From Liquorilactobacillus hordei DSM 19519 (lineage in GTDB: Bacteria; Bacillota; Bacilli; Lactobacillales; Lactobacillaceae), in the NCBI RefSeq assembly GCF_019443985.1, contig NZ_CP049303.1:1240001-1304000 (forward strand): 64,000 nt of DNA, read 5' to 3'. The notes under the pieces are model-generated. The model did not search any database and was not told the DNA's origin. It worked only from the letters and a program-made list of their open reading frames with translations. Below are positions 55,743-64,000 of the stretch, one piece after another (the stretch's first letter is position 1; each line of letters begins with the position of its first letter). Both the position numbers and the translations under genes were made by a program.

Positions 55743-56471
55743 ATGGATAAAATATTTGATGAATATCTTAAAGCGGGTCAAACAACTATTTCTAATCTTA
55801 TTCTTCATAATTATCCGATGCTTGGTTTGAATGAAACTGAGATGGTATTGGTACTTCAGATAATGAGTGCAGCTCAGTCAGGCAATTCTTTTCCAGAAGT
55901 CGGACTTATTGCTAAGCGGATGGGAAAAAATGAAGCGGATGTCTACCAATCGATGCATAGTTTAATCAAGAAAAATATCATGGAGATAATTAGTATCCAA
56001 GATGAAGATGGAATTAAGCATGACATTTATCAATTCAAAAAATTATTTGACAAATTAACGGTGCTTGAACAACAGAAGCAAAAATCTTTAGAAAATAAAG
56101 ATTCGAAGACTATGCAAGAAAAAGTATTTCAAAGTATCGAAGTTGAATTTGGACGTCCTTTATCCCCAATTGAAATTGAAACGGTTAATTTATGGTTACA
56201 TAAAGATAATTATGTACCTGAGTTAATTTTATTAGCTTTGAGGGAAGCCGTGTTAAATCAGGCTTACAGCTTGAAGTATATTGATCGAATTTTATTGAGT
56301 TGGGAAAGGCAAAATATTCGGTCTGCACAGGATGTTCAGCGTGAACAACAAAGAAAGAGAATGAAGACGCAGGATAATTCAACAAGTCAGGCCAGAGCGA
56401 AGAATAATGCAGACAGACCAAGTATTCCATTGTACCATTGGTCGAGTAATGATAATAAAAAAGGGGAGTAG
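55743..56471 (+). CDS. dnaD: DNA replication initiation protein DnaD
   Basis: Primosomal protein acting with DnaA, DnaB and DnaI in loading helicase. 242 residues. The N-terminal winged-helix part (MLGLNETEMVLVLQIMSAAQSG) and the C-terminal DDBH2 domain (FQSIEVEFGRPLSPIEIETVNLW, then YIDRILLSWERQNI) are evident. ATG 55743 follows AGAGGGGAG; an in-frame upstream extension precedes the ribosome site. It is tightly followed by nth. Confidence 0.93.
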   Translation: MDKIFDEYLKAGQTTISNLILHNYPMLGLNETEMVLVLQIMSAAQSGNSFPEVGLIAKRMGKNEADVYQSMHSLIKKNIMEIISIQDEDGIKHDIYQFKKLFDKLTVLEQQKQKSLENKDSKTMQEKVFQSIEVEFGRPLSPIEIETVNLWLHKDNYVPELILLALREAVLNQAYSLKYIDRILLSWERQNIRSAQDVQREQQRKRMKTQDNSTSQARAKNNADRPSIPLYHWSSNDNKKGE

Positions 56472-56475
56472 ATGA

Positions 56476-57123
56476 ATGCTATCTGCTGAGGAATGTTTGA
56501 AAGCAATTGAAATAATGGGTGAATCATTTCCTGATGCACATTCTTCACTCACTGCAGACACGGATTTTCATTTTTTGCTAGCTGTTATTATGAGCGCTCA
56601 AACAACTGATAAGGCTGTAAATCTGCTAACTCCTAAACTCTTTGAAACCTATAAGACACCTTATGAGTTAGCAAAAGCTGACATTACTGATGTGATGTCT
56701 TTGATTAAAACAATTGGTTTATATCGTAATAAAGCTAAGTATTTGGTTGCATGTGCACAAAAGATTGTTTCTGATTTTGCTGGTATTGTGCCCCAAACAC
56801 GCAAGGAGCTAATGTCGCTACCAGGTGTTGGCAGAAAAACTGCTGATGTTGTGCTGGCTGAATGTTTTGGAATTCCTGCACTTGCTGTGGACACACATGT
56901 TACAAGGGTATCCAAACGTCTTAGGATGGTTGCACAATCTGCTGATGTTTTAAAAATCGAGAGGACATTGATGAAAAAACTTCCAGAATCGGTTTGGATT
57001 GATGCACATTTCAGAATGATATACTGGGGGCGATATCAATGCACTGCTCGTTCGCCAAAATGTGAAACCTGTCCACTGCTTGGAATATGTGCTGAGGGGA
57101 AGCAACGTGTGAAAACAAATTAA
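56476..57123 (+). CDS. nth: Endonuclease III
   Basis: DNA glycosylase/AP lyase for oxidised pyrimidines. The helix-hairpin-helix is LPGVGRKTADVVL with the catalytic Lys, and the catalytic Asp is in AVDTHVTRV. The iron-sulfur cluster Cys are in CTARSPKCETCPLLGIC (C-x7-C-x2-C-x5-C by count). It is 215 residues and immediately follows dnaD, as in Bacillus. Confidence 0.95.
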   Translation: MLSAEECLKAIEIMGESFPDAHSSLTADTDFHFLLAVIMSAQTTDKAVNLLTPKLFETYKTPYELAKADITDVMSLIKTIGLYRNKAKYLVACAQKIVSDFAGIVPQTRKELMSLPGVGRKTADVVLAECFGIPALAVDTHVTRVSKRLRMVAQSADVLKIERTLMKKLPESVWIDAHFRMIYWGRYQCTARSPKCETCPLLGICAEGKQRVKTN

Positions 57124-57140
57124 AGAATCTGCTATTTATT

Positions 57141-57551
57141 TCAAATTAATTTAGAAAGCAGTCCTATCAGTGCCACGGCCTCTTTATGTGTTAAAGGGGA
57201 AAAAAGTTTTTGAAATATGTTGGTATCACGTTCAGATAATTTCGCAAGCAGATTATGTCCTTTATCAGTTACTGTTATTTGATAAACTCTTCGATCTGAG
57301 GTTTGTTTTCGTGTAATGAGTCCTTGATTTTCAATACTTTTTAGAGTTCGGCTAATTGCTGCTGGATTAACATTGAGTTTAGCAGCTAATTCTTTGGACG
57401 TGCTATTATTATAGCGGCTAACATTTACTAATAATTGGTATTGGGAAGCATAAATTCCGTATTCTTTGAGATGATCATTTAATAAATTGGTAATTTTCCT
57501 TGAAGTTTGATTGATTGTATGAGCAAGATTCTTTTCATCGACTTGAACCAA
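57141..57551 (-). CDS. MarR-family transcriptional regulator
   Basis: 136 residues. The winged helix has STSKELAAKLNVNPAAISRTLKSIENQGLITRKQTSDRRVYQ in parts: recognition helix NPAAISRTLKSIE and wing SDRRVYQITVT. Start TTG 57551 follows AGAAGGA by nine bases. It lies 45 bases downstream of an AEC transporter gene on the same strand and probably binds the palindrome over their shared promoter. Ligand unknown. Confidence 0.88.
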   Translation of the reverse strand: MVQVDEKNLAHTINQTSRKITNLLNDHLKEYGIYASQYQLLVNVSRYNNSTSKELAAKLNVNPAAISRTLKSIENQGLITRKQTSDRRVYQITVTDKGHNLLAKLSERDTNIFQKLFSPLTHKEAVALIGLLSKLI

Positions 57552-57596
57552 GGTGATAATCCTTCTTTCTATCAAAGTGGTGTACTTATTGATTTT

Positions 57597-58532
57597 CTAA
57601 ATAAATAAATTACTAATGAAGAAAATAAATGGAATAGTGATGAGACTCAAAAGTGTCGAGATTCCCATCAAGGTAATTGCGGGATTAACATTATCGTGCA
57701 CTTGAAGTGTAAATAACACAACTATTCCACCAACTGGGCAAGCCATCATTAGAATTATTGTAGATAATGCAAGTCCACTTACACCAAGTAAGGGCATAAT
57801 GATAAGGGTTAGTAACGGATAGATTATATTACGAAGAATTAGTGAGACAATTATTGCGCGCGTTAACTTACAATTCTTGAGAGTAATATTTGCTAAACTA
57901 TTCCCGATTACAAGCATCGAAATTGGTGTGTTAACCGAGCTAATGTAATTAATAAGTTGGCTAGGTAGTTGTGGAATTTTAATTGAGAAACAAAAGAGAC
58001 TCATGCCCAAAATAATAGCAAGAATATTGGGATTAAATAAAACCTTGCGGATTCTTTGGATGATACTATATTCGTAATTAGATGCAGCAAACATTGATAT
58101 TCCATGTGTCCAATTAAAAAGATTGAAGAAAGCTAAGGGAACAACAGCGTAAAAGACACCAGAAGATCCGAATAAAGAACTAACAAGTGGAATACCGATA
58201 AAACCAGCATTGGAATAGATACTGCTGAATTTTGTTATTCGTCGGATATTGTAGTCTTTAACGGATTTAAATATAATAGTTGACAAAAATATTTGAATTA
58301 AATATAGAACAAGAGTGCCAAGTGCAATCATTAAAAAAGTATGTATCCTACTAGTAGAGTAGGAAGTTTCAAAAGATTTGATAATTAAGCATGGTGATAC
58401 AATATAAAGTAGGATATTCGTCAAATCATTAGCGGTTTGTTCATGAAAAAATTTTAATTTGTTAGCTAAAACACCAACAAGCATTAAACAAAACATCAGG
58501 ACAATTTGATTAAATAATAGGCTGACATTCAT
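57597..58532 (-). CDS. Auxin efflux carrier (AEC) family transporter
   Basis: 311-residue permease with about ten hydrophobic segments in two halves. The family motif around the discontinuous helix is FSSIYSNAGFIGIPLVSSLFG in part (NAGFIGIP). In lactobacilli, members carry malate, lactate or other organic acids. ATG 58532 follows GGAGGA. First gene of a two-gene operon with a MarR regulator, so export or uptake is probably ligand-controlled. Substrate is unknown. Confidence 0.9.
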   Translation of the reverse strand: MNVSLLFNQIVLMFCLMLVGVLANKLKFFHEQTANDLTNILLYIVSPCLIIKSFETSYSTSRIHTFLMIALGTLVLYLIQIFLSTIIFKSVKDYNIRRITKFSSIYSNAGFIGIPLVSSLFGSSGVFYAVVPLAFFNLFNWTHGISMFAASNYEYSIIQRIRKVLFNPNILAIILGMSLFCFSIKIPQLPSQLINYISSVNTPISMLVIGNSLANITLKNCKLTRAIIVSLILRNIIYPLLTLIIMPLLGVSGLALSTIILMMACPVGGIVVLFTLQVHDNVNPAITLMGISTLLSLITIPFIFFISNLFI

Positions 58533-58580
58533 CGTAACTTCCTCCACAGTAGTAAAACTATTTCCTTTAAAGTTTGGTAA

Positions 58581-58629
58581 TAATTGTTAACTAGTTAACA
58601 ATTATGGAATTATAGGACTTTTTTGTCAA
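58581..58629 (-). promoter_or_regulatory. Promoter of the AEC-marR operon overlapped by a 24-bp perfect palindrome
   Basis: On the minus strand TTGACA (58624-58629), a 17-base spacer and CATAAT (58601-58606) form a near-consensus promoter. The perfect palindrome TAATTGTTAACTAGTTAACA plus ATTA at 58581-58604 overlaps the -10 and the start region. This is the usual placement and shape of a MarR-family operator, here most likely for autoregulation. Confidence 0.8.
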
Positions 58630-58661
58630 GAACTATGAAATTTATTCGTAATAAAATAAAT

Positions 58662-58768
58662 AGAGGGATTAGATCAAGTTTTGAAGTGTGAAGTGCCCCC
58701 ATAATAATTAGACAAAGGTCTAATTATTATGGGGGCACTTCATTTTCTTGATCCAATCCCTCTTTTGT
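58662..58768. terminator. Terminator (GATCAAAA family) carrying a nested palindromic insert
   Basis: Outer arms AGAGGGATTAGATCAAG (58662-58678) and CTTGATCCAATCCCTCT (58747-58763) pair with one mismatch and are followed by TTTTGTTT; the other strand has an A/T-rich flank. Instead of the usual short loop they enclose a 54-base perfect palindrome. It lies between the divergently transcribed ends of yidC and the AEC promoter. Confidence 0.85.
58689..58742. repeat. 54-bp perfect palindrome, IS3-like ends, MITE-like
   Basis: Two 25-base arms, the left starting TGAAGTGCCCCCATAATAAT and ending in AGAC (58689-58713), are perfect reverse complements around AAAG. The element begins TG and ends CA. TG..GTGCCCCC..TTAGAC resembles the terminal repeats of IS3-family elements of lactic acid bacteria, so it may be two such ends brought together. 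Similarity is from memory; no target duplication was seen. Confidence 0.75.
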
Positions 58769-58803
58769 TTATCCAGAATAACTTATTAACTAGCTAGTCA
58801 ATT

Positions 58804-59721
58804 TTATTTATTGCGATGTTGTTTTCCAGCATTACGAGAACGATTATTATTTTGGACTGTTTTGGTAGCAGTTGGTGTTTTTTTTGTTTCCTTTTTTTCA
58901 ACTACTGGTGTTACTACTTTCTTAGGTGGATTTTTCTTTAATTCAGCTTCAACTTCAGCACGAATTTTTGGTCGCATTGCATTTACTAAAATAGTTTGCA
59001 AACAAGCAAAGATCCCACCAACAAAGAAGTACAAGCCCAAACCTGCAGGTGAAACAAATGTCATTCCACCTAACATAATTGGGGTAATAAAGAGCATTGA
59101 CTGCATTTGTTTCTTTTGCTCTGGTGCAACACCTAAGAGTGAAAGGTAGGCCTGTAGTCCGTAGATAATGACTGTCAAAACAGCAAGAATAATACTTGGA
59201 TTTCCAAGATTGATTCCCATGAATGAAGTTTTTGACAATTCTGGAGAATATTGGATTGCGGCGTACAAGGCAGCAAAAATTGGCATCTGAATAAGTAAAG
59301 GAAGACAACCAATTCCACCGGTCATCGAAATGCCATTCTCACGATAAAGAGCCATCATCTCTTGACTGATTGCAGTTTTTTCTTCTGCCGAGGACGCATT
59401 TTTTTGACGTTCTTGAATATCGGCCATTTGCGGACGGACAGATGCCATCTTTTCTTGCTGAATTGTTGCACCACGTGCTTGTTTGAGCATTAGTGGCATG
59501 AGAAGCATTCTTACAATAAAGGTAATTGCTATTATTGCCCAACCATAGCTACCACCCATTACACTCGTTAACCAATTGATAACGTGTTGTGTAGGTATAG
59601 CTAAATGGTCATAAATTAAACCATATGGTTTACCACTTTTAGTTCTTTGCACACAGCCGCTTAAAATCAAAGAAGCAGCTATGAATACTGGGAGGACAGT
59701 AAGGCGTTTCATTTTTTTCAT
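58804..59721 (-). CDS. yidC: Membrane protein insertase YidC, lipoprotein form
   Basis: 305-residue Oxa1/YidC insertase that helps membrane proteins fold with or without SecYEG. A signal peptide with lipobox LILSGC puts the lipid-modified Cys at residue 23. Core helices follow, with MGGSYGWAIIAITFIVRMLLMPLMLKQ, a charged hairpin (QERQKNASSAEEKTAIS), and IGCLPLLIQMPIFAALYAAI. The C-terminal tail is highly basic (RSRNAGKQHRNK), as in ribosome-binding YidC2. ATG 59721 follows AAAGGA. It is not beside rnpA/rpmH, so it is probably the second paralog. Confidence 0.94.
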   Translation of the reverse strand: MKKMKRLTVLPVFIAASLILSGCVQRTKSGKPYGLIYDHLAIPTQHVINWLTSVMGGSYGWAIIAITFIVRMLLMPLMLKQARGATIQQEKMASVRPQMADIQERQKNASSAEEKTAISQEMMALYRENGISMTGGIGCLPLLIQMPIFAALYAAIQYSPELSKTSFMGINLGNPSIILAVLTVIIYGLQAYLSLLGVAPEQKKQMQSMLFITPIMLGGMTFVSPAGLGLYFFVGGIFACLQTILVNAMRPKIRAEVEAELKKNPPKKVVTPVVEKKETKKTPTATKTVQNNNRSRNAGKQHRNK

Positions 59722-59831
59722 TCGTATTGTTCCTTTCAAATAAACTACGCTACTTACTATACTTTATAAATAGTACTTTTTCAATTACACTTAATAATAT
59801 AATAATTAATTAAGAAATACTGAATTCTTAA

Positions 59832-60104
59832 TTAATAAACAACTTCAAATGAGGTGTAATCTTTTACTTCATTAATGTTGATAGTGTAATTGGATACATG
59901 ACCACTGGGACTAGGCGAGGAAATAACAGATTTAACAAAATTGTCAATGGCATGCGATTCACCCTGAGCTTCAATATAGACAGAACCGTCATTTTGATTT
60001 TTTACAATTCCAGCGATGTTTAGCTGGTCTGCTATCATTTTTGTACAATAGCGGAAGCCAACACCTTGTACTCTACCATGAACAATTATTTTGATAGACT
60101 TCAT
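59832..60104 (-). CDS. acyP: Acylphosphatase
   Basis: 90-residue acylphosphatase hydrolysing carboxyl-phosphate bonds. VHGRVQGVGFRYCTKMIA contains the catalytic Arg; the conserved Asn is in GIVKNQNDGSVYIEAQG. The start is ATG 60104 after GGAGTGATT. It is divergent from the TrmH-family gene, an arrangement common in lactobacilli. Confidence 0.93.
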   Translation of the reverse strand: MKSIKIIVHGRVQGVGFRYCTKMIADQLNIAGIVKNQNDGSVYIEAQGESHAIDNFVKSVISSPSPSGHVSNYTININEVKDYTSFEVVY

Positions 60105-60159
60105 GATAATCACTCCTTTATCCTATTATATATTAGTATGATTTAAGTTTATTGTTATA

Positions 60160-60168
60160 TGCTATACT
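60160..60168 (+). promoter_or_regulatory. Extended -10 promoter of the TrmH-family gene
   Basis: TGCTATACT fits the extended -10 consensus 34 bases before the start codon; the -35 is weak. Confidence 0.5.
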
Positions 60169-60201
60169 TGATTAGAGATTATTAAATTGGAGAAGATATT
60201 G

Positions 60202-60975
60202 ATGGAAATTATTCAATCACCCCAGAATAAGCAGATTAAAGAATGGAAGAAGCTTTCTTCCAAAAAAGGTCGTTTAAATCAAAGATTATATATGCTAGAT
60301 GGGTGGCACCTTGTCAAAGAAGCAATTCGAGCAAATGAAAATATTCAGCGTTTCTTAATTGTACCAGATTCACGCTATGTTGATGAGTTTAATGAGCTTA
60401 ATTCAACAAAAGCAGAGATAACGTATATTTCGTCCGAAGTTGCACATGCATTAAGTGAAACTATTAGTCCTCAGGGAATTTTTGCAATTATGATGACTAA
60501 TGAGTCTAGAAGTATGCTGCCATCGAACTTAAGCGGTGCATGGCTACTGCTTGATGGTGTTCAAGATCCTGGAAATATTGGGACTATGATTCGAACGGCT
60601 GATGCTGCAGGGTTTAGAGGTGTAGTATTTGGAAATGGAACTGGTGACTTGTATCAACCGAAAGTTGTTCGTTCAATGCAGGGAAGTCAATTTCATTTGG
60701 AATTGCTACAAGTTGACTTGACACTCTTCATTGCGGAATTGAAAAAAAAGAAAATTCCTACTTTTGGAACAGAATTAAATAAGGATGCAAAGAGCTATGA
60801 CGAAATTGGCAAGTATACAGATTTTGGTTTAATAATGGGTAATGAAGGTAACGGAGTTCAGCCCGAACATTTAAAAATGACAAGACATAATTTATATATC
60901 CCAATTATTGGAAAGGCTGAATCATTAAATGTAGCAGTAGCTGCTGGAATTTTGATGTATACTCTAAAAAAATAA
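60202..60975 (+). CDS. SpoU/TrmH-family RNA 2'-O-methyltransferase
   Basis: 257 residues. The N-terminal substrate-binding domain (SPQNKQIKEWKKLSSKKGR) is followed by the SPOUT knot motifs LLLDGVQDPGNIGTMIRTADAAGF, GLIMGNEGNGVQPE and IPIIGKAESLNVAVAAGIL. It probably methylates a ribose in 23S rRNA or tRNA; the target is unknown. ATG 60202 follows GGAGAAG. Confidence 0.92.
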   Translation: MEIIQSPQNKQIKEWKKLSSKKGRLNQRLYMLDGWHLVKEAIRANENIQRFLIVPDSRYVDEFNELNSTKAEITYISSEVAHALSETISPQGIFAIMMTNESRSMLPSNLSGAWLLLDGVQDPGNIGTMIRTADAAGFRGVVFGNGTGDLYQPKVVRSMQGSQFHLELLQVDLTLFIAELKKKKIPTFGTELNKDAKSYDEIGKYTDFGLIMGNEGNGVQPEHLKMTRHNLYIPIIGKAESLNVAVAAGILMYTLKK

Positions 60976-61077
60976 TTATTAAGATTAGTTTATAAACTTG
61001 TAAGTTTGATATTTAGGAATTGCAAATTATATAAATTTAGGTATGATAGAGGTAACTTTTATTAAGAGGGGTATTGC

Positions 61078-61578
61078 ATGAAAAAAAATGAATGGCAAGA
61101 TGATTCAGAATATATGAGTTATGTAGGCGAACTTCTTGAAACGCCAGAAGTTCAACGATTAGCTGATTTTAAGCAACACTATTTTTCAAATCGTTTAGAG
61201 CATTCGATTGCAGTCTCTTTTGATAGTTATCGGATTGCAAAGAGAATGCATTTGAATGCTCGTGCAACTGCGAGAGCTGGTTTGCTTCATGATCTATTTT
61301 ATTATGATTGGCGAACTACTAAGTTTGATAATGGGACACATGCGTGGATTCATCCACGAATTGCTGTACGGAATGCAAAAAAGATTACAAATTTAACAGC
61401 GATGGAGCGCGATATCATAATTAAACATATGTGGGGAGCAACAGTAGCTCCTCCACGTTATCTTGAAGGTTATATTGTAACAATGGTTGATAAGTATGAA
61501 GCAACATCTGAGGTTGGCGTACCTTTGTTTAATCGTTATGAAGGTAGGTTGAAGAAGCATTTAAGGTTTGTGAAATAA
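61078..61578 (+). CDS. HD-domain phosphohydrolase-like protein
   Basis: 166 residues with an HD metal site: H in RLEHSIAVSFDSY, the HD pair in AGLLHDLFYYDW near residue 74, a further H in HAWIHPRIAV and D in VDKYEA. That set matches metal-dependent nucleotide or phosphoester hydrolases of the HD superfamily. The substrate is unknown. AGAGGGG precedes ATG 61078. It follows the TrmH gene, which is frequent in this family of bacteria. Confidence 0.85.
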   Translation: MKKNEWQDDSEYMSYVGELLETPEVQRLADFKQHYFSNRLEHSIAVSFDSYRIAKRMHLNARATARAGLLHDLFYYDWRTTKFDNGTHAWIHPRIAVRNAKKITNLTAMERDIIIKHMWGATVAPPRYLEGYIVTMVDKYEATSEVGVPLFNRYEGRLKKHLRFVK

Positions 61579-61596
61579 TAAAGTTGAAAAAACTTC

Positions 61597-61625
61597 GCCT
61601 TTTTATTTGACGGTGAGGCTTTTTT
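61597..61625 (+). terminator. Weak terminator after the HD gene
   Basis: GCCT and AGGC arms around a 15-base loop, then TTTTTT. Stem is short; the T run makes a terminator plausible. Confidence 0.45.
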
Positions 61626-61670
61626 CGTGTAATTATAAATATGATGGTATAGTTTTTGGAGGTGAAGATA

Positions 61671-62009
61671 GTGCAAAAAGTAATTGAAACCTATGTTCAA
61701 TGTCCACGATTTGAAAAAACTTTTGGGATCTTGGGAAGAAAATGGAATGGCTTAATAATCGATGTTCTATTAACTGAGGGACCTCAGCGTTTTCGTGATC
61801 TCGCAAATAAAGTTGATAAATGTAGTGATCGGGTTTTAGTTGAACGGCTTAAAGAGTTAGAGGAAGAAGGTTTACTTGAGCGTGTTATCTATGAAGATAG
61901 CTGCAGGCCAGTTTATAGCCTAACTGAACGTGGAGAAAATCTTCGGTGTATCATGGATGAGTTGCATGATTGGGCAAAAAAATGGTATACACTTGATGAC
62001 TGCAAGTAG
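61671..62009 (+). CDS. HxlR-family transcriptional regulator
   Basis: 112-residue winged helix of the HxlR/YodB/HypR group. It has the family Cys near the N-terminus in VQCPRFEKTFGILGRKWNG, the helix-turn-helix RFRDLANKVDKCSDRVLVERLKELEEEGLLER in pieces, and PVYSLTERG. Several members sense quinones, diamide or hypochlorite through that Cys. The target is unknown; no divergent gene adjoins it. The start is GTG 61671, nine bases after GGAGG. Confidence 0.9.
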   Translation: MQKVIETYVQCPRFEKTFGILGRKWNGLIIDVLLTEGPQRFRDLANKVDKCSDRVLVERLKELEEEGLLERVIYEDSCRPVYSLTERGENLRCIMDELHDWAKKWYTLDDCK

Positions 62010-62049
62010 AACTTGACGAATTATACATTGAAGTATAGACTCTATAAAA

Positions 62050-62311
62050 GAGTAAAGACATTGACGGAAAATAGTAGGATATTTTTTGTAGTCAGAGAGG
62101 AATACAGTTGCTGAAATTATTCCGTATAGAAGTATCCGAATTTCATTTCCTTAGTTGCCATCGGGATTTAACTATTGATGAATGATGTGCCGCATACATG
62201 GGCGTTAACATGAAAGTGCTAGTTGGTATTGACTTTGAAGTGTTGTACTGGCTAGAACAAGGGTGGTACCGCGAGACCTCGTCCCTTTGATGGGACGGGG
62301 TCTTTTTGTCT
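62050..62311 (+). promoter_or_regulatory. T-box riboswitch leader of pheST
   Basis: T-box sequence AACAAGGGTGGTACCGCG is at 62257-62274, followed by the terminator CCTCGTCCC with GGGACGGGG and a T run (62277-62307). At the base of stem I, GGAAA pairs TTTCC and GGATA pairs TATCC, leaving opposite loops ATAGTA and GAATTTCA, the layout of a specifier loop; the codon would be UUC at 62142-62144, Phe. TTGACG at 62013 with TATAGA 15 bases on may be the promoter. Confidence 0.94.
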
Positions 62312-62371
62312 TAAAAAGAGTATTTGTGATTTGTTACTATTATTATGAATGAACAGGAAAGGAAAAAGCAG

Positions 62372-63424
62372 ATGGACTTAAAAAGTAGGTTAACAGAGTT
62401 AAAAGTGAAGGCTTTAGGTGAGATTAATACTGTTGATGATTTAAAGAAAATTAATGAAATTAGAGTTAATTTATTGGGGAAAAAGGGTCCCATTACAGAA
62501 GTACTTCGTGGGATGAAGGATCTTTCAAAAGAGGAGCGACCAGTTGTCGGTAGCTTTGCAAATAAAGTACGCGATGAATTGACAGAAGCAATTGCGCAAA
62601 GACGAGAAAAGTTAGAAATAATTAAAACTGCTAGAAAACTTGAAAAAGAAAAGATTGATGTTACATTACCAGGCGTTCCAGTTAAGGCAGGGCAACCACA
62701 TATCATAATGCAAGTTATTGATCAACTAGAAAAACTTTTTCTAGGAATGGGTTATCAAGTTGTGGATGGTCCAGAAATTGAAGAAGATCATTATAATTTT
62801 GAAATGATGAACTTACCAAAGGATCACCCAGCACGAGATATGCAAGATACTTTTTATATTAATGAACAAATCTTGATGCGCACTCAAACTTCTCCTGTAC
62901 AGGCTCGTACAATGGAAAAACATGATTTTTCTAAGGGACCACTAAAGATGATTTCCCCTGGTAAGGTGTATAGGCGTGATACTGATGATGCAACACATTC
63001 CCATCAATTTCACCAAGTTGAAGGACTTGTTATCGATAAGCATATTACGATGGCTGATTTAAAGGGAACGCTACAAAGTATTGCTCGAACACTATTTGGA
63101 GATGAACGTGAAATTAGATTGCGTCCAAGTTATTTTCCTTTTACTGAGCCTTCAGTTGAAGTTGATGTTTCTTGTTTTAAGTGTGAAGGTAAAGGATGTG
63201 CTGTTTGTAAGCAAACTGGTTGGATTGAAGTTTTAGGAGCAGGAATGGTTCATCCTAACGTCTTAACAATGGCAGGAGTAGATTCAGAAATTTACGGTGG
63301 TTTTGCCTTTGGTTTAGGACCAGATCGTTTTGCAATGTTAAAATATGGGGTCGATGATATTCGTGAATTTTACTTAAATGATGTCCGCTTCTTATCACAA
63401 TTTGCGCAGAAAGGACAGAGATAA
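62372..63424 (+). CDS. pheS: Phenylalanyl-tRNA synthetase alpha subunit
   Basis: Catalytic subunit of the alpha2-beta2 class II enzyme, 350 residues. The N-terminal coiled coil is followed by motif 1 ([22 protein letters not shown]), motif 2 ([23 protein letters not shown]) and motif 3 ([16 protein letters not shown]). ATG 62372 follows AGGAAAGG; an in-frame ATG at 62345 lies between the T-box terminator and the ribosome site. It abuts pheT with no spacer. Confidence 0.96.
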   Translation: MDLKSRLTELKVKALGEINTVDDLKKINEIRVNLLGKKGPITEVLRGMKDLSKEERPVVGSFANKVRDELTEAIAQRREKLEIIKTARKLEKEKIDVTLPGVPVKAGQPHIIMQVIDQLEKLFLGMGYQVVDGPEIEEDHYNFEMMNLPKDHPARDMQDTFYINEQILMRTQTSPVQARTMEKHDFSKGPLKMISPGKVYRRDTDDATHSHQFHQVEGLVIDKHITMADLKGTLQSIARTLFGDEREIRLRPSYFPFTEPSVEVDVSCFKCEGKGCAVCKQTGWIEVLGAGMVHPNVLTMAGVDSEIYGGFAFGLGPDRFAMLKYGVDDIREFYLNDVRFLSQFAQKGQR

Positions 63425-64000
63425 ATGAAGATTTCTACAAAATGGCTCAAAGATTATATTGATTTAGATATTAATCCAGAAGAATTAGCTGAGAAGATTG
63501 AAAGAACGGCGGTTGAAGTTGACAGCGTTTCTAGACTTGATAAAAATTTAAAGAAGATTGTGGTAGGTGCAACTGTTGAAGTTAGAAAGCATCCGGAATC
63601 AGATCATCTTAATATTTGCAAAGTCGATATAGGAGAAGAAGAATTATCGCAAATTGTTTGTGGTGCTCCTAATATTGCTGCAGGTAAAAAGGTGATTGTA
63701 GCATTACCTAATTCAAGAATTGCTGGAAATGTGAAAATCAAAAGAGGAAAAATGCGAGGAGAAGTTTCTGAAGGAATGATTTGTTCGCTTCAAGAAATTG
63801 GTTTTTCAGAAAACGTTGTTCCTAAAGCATATGCCGATGGAATATACTTTCTTCCAGATAATGCTAAACCTGGTGAACCAGTGTATTCATATTTAGGAAT
63901 GGATGAAGACATTATTGACTTGGATGTTACGCCAAACCGAGCAGATATGCTAAGCATGCGTGGTACAGCCTATGAACTCGCAGCAATTTATGATAAGAAA
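63425..64000 (+). CDS. pheT: Phenylalanyl-tRNA synthetase beta subunit, 5' part
   Basis: The window holds the first 192 codons of a roughly 800-residue protein. It opens [16 protein letters not shown], then has the EMAP-like tRNA-binding domain ([53 protein letters not shown]) and the start of the B1/B5 region ([16 protein letters not shown]). It begins directly after the pheS stop and is under the same T-box. Confidence 0.96.
   Translation, partial: MKISTKWLKDYIDLDINPEELAEKIERTAVEVDSVSRLDKNLKKIVVGATVEVRKHPESDHLNICKVDIGEEELSQIVCGAPNIAAGKKVIVALPNSRIAGNVKIKRGKMRGEVSEGMICSLQEIGFSENVVPKAYADGIYFLPDNAKPGEPVYSYLGMDEDIIDLDVTPNRADMLSMRGTAYELAAIYDKK

Noticed and set aside
1..64000. CRISPR arrays, tRNA and rRNA genes
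   Set aside because: No regularly spaced repeats and no recognisable tRNA or rRNA segments were found by reading both strands.

Overview
The window is a chromosomal segment of a low-G+C Gram-positive bacterium of the family Lactobacillaceae; species cannot be named from sequence alone. Support: a D-alanine ligase with the phenylalanine typical of D-Ala-D-lactate (intrinsically vancomycin-resistant) lactobacilli; T-box control of valS and pheST; a complete mvaK1-mvaD-mvaK2-fni mevalonate block; a C69 dipeptidase; and the order valS..folC-HAD-radC-mreBCD-minCD and dinG-tseB-aspB-asnS-dnaD-nth seen in Bacilli.

Layout. 1-11.7 kb: a partial, degenerate Ppx/GppA-like gene, ddl, tag, a universal stress protein, a small membrane protein, rarA, rpsD with a structured leader, a free-methionine-sulfoxide reductase, ezrA, and the tRNA-thiolation pair nifZ-like/thiI. 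11.7-14.8 kb: T-box-controlled valS. 14.8-23.9 kb: accessory DNA between valS and folC, made of a GT92 glycosyltransferase plus UDP-glucose dehydrogenase and then a 6.5-kb IS30-family composite element (17323-23845). Its cargo is visibly richer in G+C: an unknown gene, a frameshifted rlmCD-type methyltransferase, intact fetAB (metal export ABC system) and a broken ydcF.

23.9-31.1 kb: folC, a HAD phosphatase, radC, a cold-shock-like gene, then the cell-shape and division-site genes mreBCD-minCD. 31-45.3 kb: cardiolipin synthase, two alpha/beta hydrolases, a metallo-beta-lactamase-fold pseudoenzyme, an HesB-like protein, dipeptidase, YitT protein, tautomerase, lysA, PAP2 phosphatase, Cof phosphatase, and a DUF59/permease/rRNA-methylase run. 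45.4-49.5 kb: mevalonate operon on the minus strand, making isopentenyl diphosphate for undecaprenyl carriers. 49.8-57.1 kb: dinG to nth. 57.1-58.6 kb: an AEC transporter-MarR operon behind a perfect palindrome over its promoter. 58.6-64 kb: yidC, acylphosphatase, TrmH methylase, HD protein, HxlR regulator, T-box, pheS and the start of pheT.

The most notable items are the composite IS30 element, whose two IS copies are mosaic and apparently both damaged; a 54-bp perfect palindrome with IS3-like TG..CA ends nested inside a terminator; a family of sequence-related terminators across the host DNA; and two proteins that keep an enzyme fold but have lost the catalytic motifs. No CRISPR array, prophage, rRNA or tRNA gene was seen. 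I found no convincing new multi-gene defence system.
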